A DNA stretch of 32,128 nt from Planctomycetota bacterium (lineage in GTDB: Bacteria; Planctomycetota; Phycisphaerae; Sedimentisphaerales; Anaerohalosphaeraceae): assembly GCA_021160785.1 (NCBI GenBank), contig JAGHBX010000282.1, forward strand, positions 1 to 32,128, given 5' to 3'. Made by a program: the position numbers and the translations under genes. Shown in pieces: positions 5,699-13,488 of this stretch. The notes under the pieces are model-generated. The model saw only the letters and a list, made by a program, of their open reading frames with translations. It searched no databases and was not told the origin of the DNA. The number at the start of each line of letters is the position of its first letter. Positions within the stretch are counted from its first letter, which is position 1.

Positions 5699-6904
5699 CT
5701 ATTTCAGGCCAACGGCGCCGGGTTTGAGGGCGTAGTCGGGTCGCGGGTGGTCGTCGTTGAATACGTAGAGGTCTTCGTACTTTTGCACCGTAACGAAGCT
5801 CTCGTCAATCGTGCCGTCGGGCTTCGTCGCCCGGTCGAGTTTCAAGCCCAGGTGTTTAGCCATGAATTTGTACATACCTGTTCGCTTTGACAGGCCGTAG
5901 TCGTGCCCTTCGTCGGCGAGATGGACGTTGGCGACCTTCGATTCGGCGCCGTAGAGACGATAGATATTTCGTATGTAGGGGTATTCCACGTCGGGGACAT
6001 TTTTGGTCCAGTCTTTGCCGTCGGAAATCAGCAGCAACGGCCGGGGCGCCGCAAGCGCCGCGATCTCGGCGTTGTTTGTCTCGTGGTCTTTGCTCTTGTG
6101 GATCGGCATGCCGCTTTCGCAATTGCAGCCGCCGAAGAAATGCGCAGACACCATTACCACCGGAACGGAAACCGCTACGCGATTGTCGACCGCCGTCAGC
6201 AGAAATGTCTGCGTGCCGCCGCCCGATGCGCCGGTTACGCCGATGCGCTCAGGATCGACGTCATCGAGTGTGAGCAGAAAATCCACCGCCCGGATACTGC
6301 TCCACAACTGAAGCGTAAGCGCCTGGGGATGCTTGTGAGGCCAGCCGGCCCGTTTCGAGTCGCCGTAGCCGATCATGTCATAGGCAAACACCACCGCGCC
6401 CATCCGTGCAAGCGTGGCGCATCGCCTCTGCATGTTCTCCCGAAACCGCCCGTGGTTATTCTTGTCGGACCAGTGTCCGTGCGGGCAGAGCACGCCGGCA
6501 AAAGGCCCTTTCATCCGGCGCGGACGATAGAGATTGCCCGTTACGAAATAGCCCGGCAGCGCTTCAAAGGCGGCGTTGGACACGGTATAGCCGTCGAGTT
6601 TGCGTTTGCTGTGAATTATCGGATTCAAAGCCGTTCTTTTCGGCAGGGGCTCAAGCCCTGCGCCCTTTAGAATAGCCTTGCGAATATTGTCGGCTCGTTT
6701 CTCCCACTGGCCGCAATTGGAATAAGTCGCCGCGAATTTCGCCAACTGTTCCTTAGCCTGCTCCTCGGTCTGGTAATTGCCCTGGCAAAGCACAACCTCC
6801 TCTGCGGCGAGCAAAGGATGCCCCGTCAGGGCGGCTAATACTGCCAATATACATACCTCTGCGGTTGCCAAACGTCGCTTCTGTGAAGAGTTCGTAAAAT
6901 GCAT
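5699..6904 (-). CDS. Exported alpha/beta-hydrolase esterase (acetyl-xylan-esterase-like)
   Basis: The 401-residue protein carries a signal peptide ending near residue 34 (AALTGHPLLAAEE). The alpha/beta-hydrolase core shows the oxyanion segment CPHGHWSDK (140-148), the strand VVFAYDMIGYGDS, the nucleophile elbow GASGGGTQT with S227, the acid D298 in ISDGKDWT and H334 in DEGHDYG. A fixed cysteine-rich insert GGCNCESG (258-265) and a C-terminal planctomycete-type tail follow. Relatives are annotated as acetyl-xylan esterases, dienelactone hydrolases or abhydrolase_7 proteins; deacylation of polysaccharides or glycans in the periplasm is a fair inference. The start ATG is preceded by AAGGAGG. It diverges from the sugar operon at 7092 across paired promoters, which suggests joint control. 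Confidence 0.85.
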   Translation of the reverse strand: MHFTNSSQKRRLATAEVCILAVLAALTGHPLLAAEEVVLCQGNYQTEEQAKEQLAKFAATYSNCGQWEKRADNIRKAILKGAGLEPLPKRTALNPIIHSKRKLDGYTVSNAAFEALPGYFVTGNLYRPRRMKGPFAGVLCPHGHWSDKNNHGRFRENMQRRCATLARMGAVVFAYDMIGYGDSKRAGWPHKHPQALTLQLWSSIRAVDFLLTLDDVDPERIGVTGASGGGTQTFLLTAVDNRVAVSVPVVMVSAHFFGGCNCESGMPIHKSKDHETNNAEIAALAAPRPLLLISDGKDWTKNVPDVEYPYIRNIYRLYGAESKVANVHLADEGHDYGLSKRTGMYKFMAKHLGLKLDRATKPDGTIDESFVTVQKYEDLYVFNDDHPRPDYALKPGAVGLK

Positions 6905-6972
6905 TCCTGCCTCCTTCTATGCGTGTACGCTAAACCTGAAAACAGCCCGATCTGCCTCTATCAACTATAGCC

Positions 6973-7001
6973 ACCTTACCGCAAAGAGGTAATCGTGTCA
7001 A
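6973..7001 (-). promoter_or_regulatory. Promoter for the exported esterase gene
   Basis: On the reverse strand TTGACA (7001-6996) and TAAGGT (6978-6973) are 17 bases apart. The pair TTACC (6976-6980) / GGTAA (6988-6992) is a small inverted repeat with a 7-base loop that overlaps the -10 and spacer and could be an operator half-site pair. Confidence 0.5.
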
Positions 7002-7018
7002 TAGCGCAGACAAAACAC

Positions 7019-7047
7019 TTGACGCGGGGGCTTTTGCCTGCGATAAA
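7019..7047 (+). promoter_or_regulatory. Promoter for the kinase/isomerase/lyase operon
   Basis: TTGACG (7019-7024) and GATAAA (7042-7047) are 17 bases apart, about 45 bases before the ATG at 7092. Its -35 lies only 17 bases from the -35 of the divergent esterase promoter. Confidence 0.45.
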
Positions 7048-7091
7048 CGGGGCGTTATTACATCATAGATGGGTTTTGGACGGAAGATATT

Positions 7092-8558
7092 ATGAACAGG
7101 TATTTGGCAATCGATCTGGGGGCCGAAAGCGGCAGGGGCGTGCTGGTTACGCTCGATGGCGGCAAAGTCGGCATGGAGGAGATTCATCGTTTCAGCAATC
7201 GGCCCGTGAGGCTGGGGGGGACGCTTTACTGGGACTTTCCGTTTCTTTTTGCCGAGATAATCGCCACACTGAAAAAGTGCGCCGAACGACAGATCGTGAT
7301 CGACGCGATCGGGGTGGATACGTGGGGTGTGGATTTCGGTCTGTTAGGCGGCGACGACAAGCTGCTCTCCTGCCCGGTCCACTACCGCGACAGCCGAACC
7401 GAAAACATCCACGACTATTCCGATGCCGTCATGTCAAGGCAGGAGATTTTCACCTCGACATCGTGCGAGCCGTGGGCGATCAGTTCGCTCTTCCAGCTTC
7501 TTGCGATGCAGCGGGACGGGTCACCGATATTGCCTGTGGCAAAGACATTTCTCAATGTGCCGGATTTGATCAACTTCTTTCTGACCGGCGTAAAGGCCTC
7601 GGAAAAGACCATCGTCAGCACCGCCAACCTCATGGACCCGAAAGGCAACTGGGCTCAGGATGTGATCGAGCGATTCAAGCTGCCCGGTATCTTCGGCAAG
7701 CTCGTCGAGCCGGGGACAGTATTGGGGCCTTTAAGCGATTCGCTCCAGGAGCAGACGGGTTTAGGGGCGGTTCCCGTAGTGGCAACGTGCGGCCATGACA
7801 CTTCCGCTGTCGCCGCAGCCGTTCCGGCCGAAGGCGGCAACTGGGCGTTTTTGAGTTGCGGGACGTGGTCGATCCTTGGCGAACTGCTTGACAAGCCGGT
7901 TACCACGGTCGCCGCTTACGAACAGGGCTTCTGCAATGAGTACACGCTGGATGCCTGGTTTATCTGCCGCAATATCTTAGGCCTGTGGCTCGTGCAGGAA
8001 CTTCGCCGCAAGTGGAACACGTCCGGAGACGCGTGGGATTACAACCGCATGACAACTGAAGCGACCAAAGCAAAATCCATCGGCATGTTCAATGTCGAGG
8101 ATGGCTCGCTGATGGCGCCGGCGGATATGGAACAGGCCCAGCTCGACCTGCTGGAGGCGCTCGATCAACCCAAACCCGCCTCGCGCGGACAACTCGTCCG
8201 CTGTGTGTTGGAGAGCCTTTCGTTAGAGTACGCCCACCGCCTGCGGATGATCGACACCCTGACCGCCCAAAAGACCGATACGCTATATATGGTGGGCGGC
8301 GGCATCGCCAATACGCTGCTGTGTCAACTGACCGCCAACGCTCTCGGCATCCCCGTATATGCAGGCGCCGATCAGTGCACGGCGCTGGGCAACGCGCTGA
8401 CCGTCGCGGCGGGCATGGGCGCCCTTCGCGGACCGGATGAAATCCGACAGGTCATGCGAAACAGCTTCGAACTGAAACTCTACGAGCCACAGGAATCCAG
8501 CCTGTGGGCGGGCAAACTCGATCAATACAGTCAACTCAAATCCTCGAACAGGAGATAA
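7092..8558 (+). CDS. rhaB: Rhamnulokinase-type FGGY carbohydrate kinase
   Basis: This 488-residue protein matches the FGGY kinase fold and is closest by eye to rhamnulokinase. It has the N-terminal ATP-grip start LAIDLGAESGRG (5-16), the RhaB-like IGVDTWGVDFGLL (73-85), a substrate segment PVHYRDSRTE, and the catalytic base D236 in CGHDTSAVAAAV. SCGTWSILG (255-263) and VGGGIANTLLCQLTANALG near the C-terminus form the second nucleotide site. RhaB phosphorylates L-rhamnulose at O-1 with ATP; L-fuculose and related 6-deoxyketoses are used by relatives. Length is as expected for RhaB (about 489 in E. coli). It is first in a three-gene operon, 4 bases from the isomerase gene, so the ketose is probably made by that isomerase. 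GGAAG serves as ribosome site. Confidence 0.85.
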   Translation: MNRYLAIDLGAESGRGVLVTLDGGKVGMEEIHRFSNRPVRLGGTLYWDFPFLFAEIIATLKKCAERQIVIDAIGVDTWGVDFGLLGGDDKLLSCPVHYRDSRTENIHDYSDAVMSRQEIFTSTSCEPWAISSLFQLLAMQRDGSPILPVAKTFLNVPDLINFFLTGVKASEKTIVSTANLMDPKGNWAQDVIERFKLPGIFGKLVEPGTVLGPLSDSLQEQTGLGAVPVVATCGHDTSAVAAAVPAEGGNWAFLSCGTWSILGELLDKPVTTVAAYEQGFCNEYTLDAWFICRNILGLWLVQELRRKWNTSGDAWDYNRMTTEATKAKSIGMFNVEDGSLMAPADMEQAQLDLLEALDQPKPASRGQLVRCVLESLSLEYAHRLRMIDTLTAQKTDTLYMVGGGIANTLLCQLTANALGIPVYAGADQCTALGNALTVAAGMGALRGPDEIRQVMRNSFELKLYEPQESSLWAGKLDQYSQLKSSNRR

Positions 8559-8562
8559 GGTT

Positions 8563-10281
8563 ATGGCTAAGGCGAAGAAACTTCCGTCTAATAGAAAATC
8601 GACCCCCCACGTCGCTACGTTCGGCGTTTGCGCCGCCGGCGACCCGCGAATCGACAAAGCGGCCCGCGACCGCACGACCAACATTATCGAGACTATCGCC
8701 GGGATCATCGCCAAAGAGGTGACAATGCCCGACGGTACGCCCGTCAACGTCGTCTGGAGCCCGGTCCTCATCGACGGCGAAAAACAGGCAGACATCGTCG
8801 CCCGCCAGTTTGTCGATTCAAACGTCGATGCGATCGTCTGCACGCCGGATACGTGGGCATTTCCGCAACTGTCGCTGATGAGCCTGCTTGCGCAATTGCC
8901 CGCCGAGACGCCGGTCAATATCACCTGCGGAAACAGCGCACCCAAGCCCGGCGTTGTGTTTGCCCACGCGGTAAACGGCGCATTAGCCCAGTCGGGCAGG
9001 CTGACACACTTAAACGTCGGCACCTGGCCCGATACGGGGGTGAATCCAAAACCCACGGCGCCCACGATCAAGGCATTAGTGGACTGGTGCTATGCGGCGC
9101 TTACCTACGCCGGGCTGAAGGGCAAACGCGTACTCATTTTCGGTCATGATTCGATGGGGATGGAAACCGCTCTTTCACATATCATTCCCACACGGCGAAC
9201 GTTCGGACTGGAAATAACGCGGCTGGATATGAAGCTCCTGGCCGACATGCTCAACAAAGGCGCATACGACGCAAAGGAACTGAACAAACTTCGCTCGTGG
9301 ATAAAGAGAAATCTCGGCAAACGCCTGGACTTGTCCCAGCCCGACGCCGAGACCAGGCTCGATCAGTCATTGGCGATGTACCTGATCATGCGCGATCTCA
9401 CCGCCGAGATCAACGCCGTCGGCGGCGGCTTTATGAACCAACTCGAGTGGGGCTCGGACCTTCGCGGCATACCGCTTCCGATCTGCGATATGGCAGAATC
9501 CCTCATGAATTCAACCTTCGATCACAACGGGCCCAAGCAGGCGATCCCCTTTGCAACCGAAGCGGACACGCAGGGCCTGTTGACGATGCTGTTTAAAAAC
9601 TGGCTTTCAGGCGGCAATCCGCCGCTGTTTATGGACTTTCGAAAGGTCTGGGAGCCCTGGGAGATACAGAAACTCGCAAAGAAGCTCAAGGTCAATTTCA
9701 CAAAGAACACCGTCTGGGCGCAGAAAGGCATTGTCGACGGCGACAACAGCGGTTCCGCCAGCCTAAACTGGGCGGGCAAACCCGGCGATTCGGCAGGCGC
9801 CATCATGAAAAACGTCTCCATGCCCGGCGCGGAGCTTTACTACTTCCCCGGCGGCGGAAACAGCGTTACCTTCGTCTCGCCCGGCGGCATAGAAGGCATC
9901 GCAAGCAGACTCGCCTACAGCGAATTGTCCGGCATGTTCAGTCTCATCTGGGACGAGGCCTTCACCGTCGATCTGCCGAAGAAACTCGCCGGCGCCGTCG
10001 CAAACTCCTCCAACGTGACCTGGCCCCACACGTGGGTCGTGCCGAAGTACGCCTCGATGGCCGAGTACAAACAGTTCGCGCCCGCCAACCACTTCCACAT
10101 GGTATGGAACCTCGAACCGGCAAGACTGCAGTACTGGATGGACCTGACCAACGTGATATCCGTCGCCCCGTGGCAGGCAAGACCCGCGTTCGTGGAGGAA
10201 ACAGACCGACCCATGCCGCTGATTTATCTGATCAACGGCGGCGAAAACGAAACCAAGCGTATGCGGGCCAGAGGGCATTAA
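8563..10281 (+). CDS. L-fucose/L-arabinose-isomerase-family ketol isomerase
   Basis: The 572-residue protein has FucI-like architecture and length (E. coli FucI 591). The catalytic and Mn-binding residues line up by motif: E333 in FATEADTQG, D358 in FMDFRKVW, and H510 in PANHFHMVW. NSTFDHNG before the first and NVTWPHTWVVP before the last are also the FucI order. It should isomerise an aldose (L-fucose, D-arabinose, or in this context L-rhamnose-like) to the ketose using a divalent metal, in the cytoplasm as a hexamer. The N-terminal domain (VCTPDTWAFPQL, NITCGN) is diverged from FucI, so the sugar is uncertain. The upstream kinase ends 4 bases before; AGGAGATAAGGTT gives the ribosome site; the lyase gene follows after 12 bases. 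Confidence 0.82.
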   Translation: MAKAKKLPSNRKSTPHVATFGVCAAGDPRIDKAARDRTTNIIETIAGIIAKEVTMPDGTPVNVVWSPVLIDGEKQADIVARQFVDSNVDAIVCTPDTWAFPQLSLMSLLAQLPAETPVNITCGNSAPKPGVVFAHAVNGALAQSGRLTHLNVGTWPDTGVNPKPTAPTIKALVDWCYAALTYAGLKGKRVLIFGHDSMGMETALSHIIPTRRTFGLEITRLDMKLLADMLNKGAYDAKELNKLRSWIKRNLGKRLDLSQPDAETRLDQSLAMYLIMRDLTAEINAVGGGFMNQLEWGSDLRGIPLPICDMAESLMNSTFDHNGPKQAIPFATEADTQGLLTMLFKNWLSGGNPPLFMDFRKVWEPWEIQKLAKKLKVNFTKNTVWAQKGIVDGDNSGSASLNWAGKPGDSAGAIMKNVSMPGAELYYFPGGGNSVTFVSPGGIEGIASRLAYSELSGMFSLIWDEAFTVDLPKKLAGAVANSSNVTWPHTWVVPKYASMAEYKQFAPANHFHMVWNLEPARLQYWMDLTNVISVAPWQARPAFVEETDRPMPLIYLINGGENETKRMRARGH

Positions 10282-10293
10282 AGAGGGAAACCG

Positions 10294-11196
10294 ATGAAAG
10301 CAAGCACGAAAGAGAAACTGCAAGGCATCTTCGCCCCCGTCGTAACACCCTTCAGGGACAATGAAGACATCGATCTCGTTGCGCTCAAACACAACCTGTC
10401 GCTGTACGCCCGGACAAATCTTGCTGGGTATCTGGCCCTCGGGTCCAACGGGGAGAACAAGAGTCTAAGCGAAAGCGAAAAGCTCAACATTGTTGAGACC
10501 GTACTTGCCGGCAAACATGCCCAACAAACTGTCGTTGTCGGCGTCATGTATGAAGCCCAGCGACATGCCGAGCGGTTCATTGCCGCCGTCGCCGATCTTG
10601 GCGCCGATTTCGCCCTCGTCCAAAGCCCATCCTATTTCAAAAAGCTTATCACCGACGACCTGCTGGACGGATATTTCTCAGCGCTGGCCGACTCATCCGC
10701 AATACCTCTGCTGGTCTACAACTGCCCGCAGTTTAACGGTATCACGCTTTCGATCGAACTGTTGCGCCAACTGTCAAAACATCCCAATATTGTGGGAATG
10801 AAAGACAGCACGCCCGGATGCGATCTTGAAGTCATGCAGCTAAGCAGCGACAGCTTTCATGTCATGGTCGGCTCGATTACGAAACTCAACGATTTTGTGC
10901 CGGCAGGCGCCATCGGGGGCACGATTTCTTTTGCCAATTACTGTCCGGACCTCGCCGTCGGGTTATATCGCCGCATTCGCGACGAGGGGCCGGCCGAAGC
11001 CGCCGATATGAATCACAGGCTCGTCGAATCGAACAAACGCATCTCAGGCCCTTTTGGCGTGCCCGGAGTCAAAGCAGCCATGAATCTGACAGGGTACGCC
11101 GGCGGAATCCCCAGGAGACCTCTTTGTCCGCTCACCGCCGACGAGGTCGATACGATCAAATCCATCCTCGTCGAACTCGGAGTGTTGGACAAGTAG
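10294..11196 (+). CDS. Dihydrodipicolinate-synthase-family lyase/aldolase
   Basis: The 300-residue protein has the class I aldolase (PF00701) fold seen in DapA, NanA, KDG aldolase and HOGA. It shows the N-terminal GIFAPVVTPF, GSNGE at 50-54 (the GTTGE position that binds the keto-acid carboxylate), Y142 in LLVYNCP, and the Schiff-base lysine K170 in IVGMKDS. It is a pyruvate- or 2-keto-acid-dependent lyase. The NCPQF segment and GSNGE fit the 4-hydroxy-2-oxoglutarate/2-keto-3-deoxy-sugar-acid branch better than true DapA, where arginine in the R-pocket would be expected; I cannot assign the substrate. Last in the operon, 12 bases after the isomerase, with GAGGGA as ribosome site. A ketose-1-phosphate from the kinase is not a usual substrate for this family. 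Confidence 0.8.
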   Translation: MKASTKEKLQGIFAPVVTPFRDNEDIDLVALKHNLSLYARTNLAGYLALGSNGENKSLSESEKLNIVETVLAGKHAQQTVVVGVMYEAQRHAERFIAAVADLGADFALVQSPSYFKKLITDDLLDGYFSALADSSAIPLLVYNCPQFNGITLSIELLRQLSKHPNIVGMKDSTPGCDLEVMQLSSDSFHVMVGSITKLNDFVPAGAIGGTISFANYCPDLAVGLYRRIRDEGPAEAADMNHRLVESNKRISGPFGVPGVKAAMNLTGYAGGIPRRPLCPLTADEVDTIKSILVELGVLDK

Positions 11197-11250
11197 GAGA
11201 TGTTCCGCTATCGATGTGGGCACACGGTCAGAGCATCGGGAATTGCTTTG

Positions 11251-13095
11251 TCAAATGTGCCTTGGATGGGTAGAATGGTTGGCATAGGTGTGTTTCTTGA
11301 GGTGGATTTGTATTACCGTTATGTCCGCCGGTGTGATGCCGCCGATCCTGGCCGCCTGCCCTAATGTGCTCGGGCAAAAGGCCGTCAGTTTCTCCTTTGC
11401 TTCACAACGGAGGTGGCTTATCTGATTAAAGTCCAGGTCGGGCGGGAGCTTTATGTTTTCCAGGTTCCTGAACGCCGCGATCTGCTGCCCCTGGCGGGCG
11501 AGGTAGCCTTCGTACTTCGCGTCGATGCAGGCCGCGGCGATTACATCGCCGCTGACTGCAAGGCCCTTGACCGTTTCATCATCGGCGAGTTCGTTGGGCA
11601 GATTCGAGTTGGGCTGTTTGAGCAACTGCCATAAGCTCTTGCCGTCTCTTCGATTGGACTTGAGGTAGGCGGTCAGCCGTTCGATATCGGCGAGCTTACT
11701 GCTGAACCTTTGCTCGCGCAGGTCGTCGACGAGTCCGACGGATCGGCCGATTCGGGTCAATCTCCGATCCGCGTTATCGGACCGTAACGCCAGACGGTAC
11801 TCGGCGCGTGAGGTGAACATCCGATAAGGTTCGTCAATCTGCTTCGTGCGCAGGTCGTCGATGAGCACGCCGATATAAGCCTGGTCCCTGCTTAAGACGA
11901 GCGGGTCGGCGCCGTTGAGTTTTCGGATAGCGTTGACACCGGCGATGAGTCCCTGGCCCGCCGCCTCTTCATAGCCGCTCGTGCCGTTGATCTGGCCTGC
12001 AAGGTACAGCCCCGCAACCGCCCGCGTCTCGAGGCTTGCCCGAAGCTGGATCGCCGGCACATAATCATACTCAATCGCATAGGCATAGTGGACTATCCGG
12101 GCGTTTTCGGTTCCGGGCAGCATCGCGATCATCCGCTCCTGAACATCCCTCGGGCACGATGTGCTGATGCCGTTGCAGTAAATCGTCGTAACCGCCTCAT
12201 CTTCCGGTTCGAGAAAGACCTGGTGGCGATCCTTGTCGGCAAACCGCACGATCTTGGTCTCGATGCTCGGACAATACCTGGTGCCCGTAGCCTCGATCTG
12301 TCCCGTGTACATGGGAGCCCGGTGGAGATTATCACGAAGGAGTTTGTGGATATTCTCATTGGTCCAGGTGACCCAGCACGGAACCTGCTCCCGGTCGATC
12401 CGGTCGGTCATGAATGAAAACGGCAGCGCCTCTTCATCGCCGTACTGGACTTCGGCCTTGTCAAAATCCACAGTCGCCGCATCCAGCCGCGGCGGCGTGC
12501 CGGTCTTCAATCTGCCGAGTTTCAGCCCGAGTCGCTTCAGGCTGTCGCTCAGTTCGTTGCTTGCCGGCTCATCCAGTCGGCCTCCCTCCCATTGGGCCTC
12601 GCCCATGTGCATCAGGCCCCGCAGAAACGTGCCCGTCGTAACCACTCCCGCCGGAGCATGAAAAACCGCGCCGTCTTTGCACGCGACACCGCAGACAGCC
12701 CCGTCCCTGGTGATGATGTCTGCGACAACACCCTCAACGATAGTCAGATTGTCGGCGGCGGCGAGACGATTGCCAATGTAGTCGGCGTACTTGTATTTGT
12801 CGGCCTGGGCCCGGGGCGACTGCACCGCAGGCCCCTTGGAGCGATTGAGCAAGCGAAACTGAATGCCGGTTGCGTCGATCGCCTGGCCCATCAGTCCGCC
12901 GAGCGCGTCGATTTCACGCACGATCTGTCCCTTGGCAAGCCCACCGATAGCCGGATTACAGCTCATTTTGGCAATTGTCTCGCGGCTGAGCGTGATAAGC
13001 AGCGTTTTTGCACCCAGTCGCGATGCCGCCCATGAGGCTTCGGCGCCGGCGTGACCTGCGCCCACAACGATGCAGTCATAGCGGTCCGTCTTCAT
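11251..13095 (-). CDS. mnmG: tRNA uridine 5-carboxymethylaminomethyl modification enzyme MnmG (GidA)
   Basis: The 614-residue protein carries the FAD dinucleotide fold GAGHAGAEAS (12-21), the CNPAIGGLAKG loop, KTGTPPRLD (197-205), the conserved cysteine C275 in GTRYCPSIE and the second FAD signature GQINGTSGYEEAAGQG (367-382). With MnmE, MnmG installs the carboxymethylaminomethyl group on U34 of several tRNAs. The C-terminal helical domain that contacts MnmE and tRNA is present; the total length is standard with a short extra tail (HTYANHSTHPRHI). The start ATG overlaps the acpS stop by four bases (ATGA at 13095-13092), so translation is coupled. It ends the ppiC-like/acpS/mnmG operon and converges on the sugar operon with a 54-base gap. 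Confidence 0.95.
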   Translation of the reverse strand: MKTDRYDCIVVGAGHAGAEASWAASRLGAKTLLITLSRETIAKMSCNPAIGGLAKGQIVREIDALGGLMGQAIDATGIQFRLLNRSKGPAVQSPRAQADKYKYADYIGNRLAAADNLTIVEGVVADIITRDGAVCGVACKDGAVFHAPAGVVTTGTFLRGLMHMGEAQWEGGRLDEPASNELSDSLKRLGLKLGRLKTGTPPRLDAATVDFDKAEVQYGDEEALPFSFMTDRIDREQVPCWVTWTNENIHKLLRDNLHRAPMYTGQIEATGTRYCPSIETKIVRFADKDRHQVFLEPEDEAVTTIYCNGISTSCPRDVQERMIAMLPGTENARIVHYAYAIEYDYVPAIQLRASLETRAVAGLYLAGQINGTSGYEEAAGQGLIAGVNAIRKLNGADPLVLSRDQAYIGVLIDDLRTKQIDEPYRMFTSRAEYRLALRSDNADRRLTRIGRSVGLVDDLREQRFSSKLADIERLTAYLKSNRRDGKSLWQLLKQPNSNLPNELADDETVKGLAVSGDVIAAACIDAKYEGYLARQGQQIAAFRNLENIKLPPDLDFNQISHLRCEAKEKLTAFCPSTLGQAARIGGITPADITVIQIHLKKHTYANHSTHPRHI

Positions 13096-13481
13096 CCTGC
13101 TTCCGCCACCGCCACCGCCGAGGCAATCGCGAAGTTTGCGGTATGGGTGATGCTCAGGGTGATCTGCTCGATGCCCGCCTCATCGGCGATCCGCCTGACC
13201 TCGCCGGACATTCTCACGATCGGCTGACCCGCAGGATTGTTGACGATCTCGATATCGGTCCAGGCAATCTTGCCCCGCCAGCCCGTGCCTATGAGTTTGA
13301 GCACGGCCTCCTTCGCCGCGAAACGCCCGGCAAGTTTCTCAATGCGATTGCGCACCGAATCGGCGTCGGATTGCTCACGCTCGGTAAAAACGCGGTTGAG
13401 AAAACGCACCCCATGGCGCTGGATCACTTCCTCCAGTCGCGGGAAATCCACAAGATCGATACCGTGTGCAATAATCTTCAT
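13092..13481 (-). CDS. acpS: Holo-[acyl-carrier-protein] synthase
   Basis: The 129-residue protein is a standard AcpS, which transfers 4'-phosphopantetheine from CoA to a serine of the acyl carrier protein. The magnesium ligands are D9 in HGIDLVD and E58 in RFAAKEAVLK; GWRGKIAWTDIEI and LSITHTANFAIA are the remaining family signatures. I use the ATG at 13481: it begins the canonical MKIIAHGID, and the stop of the upstream lipoprotein gene lies 7 bases before it. There is no strong ribosome site, so it likely depends on coupling. Its stop overlaps the mnmG start. The adjacent upstream reading frame is only the tail of the ppiC-like gene in another frame. Confidence 0.93.
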   Translation of the reverse strand: MKIIAHGIDLVDFPRLEEVIQRHGVRFLNRVFTEREQSDADSVRNRIEKLAGRFAAKEAVLKLIGTGWRGKIAWTDIEIVNNPAGQPIVRMSGEVRRIADEAGIEQITLSITHTANFAIASAVAVAEAG

Positions 13482-13488
13482 TAGAGTA

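Noticed and set aside
11216-11262. GGCACA ... TGTGCC as a terminator between the sugar operon and mnmG
   Set aside because: Only six paired bases with a loop of over 30 and no T-run.
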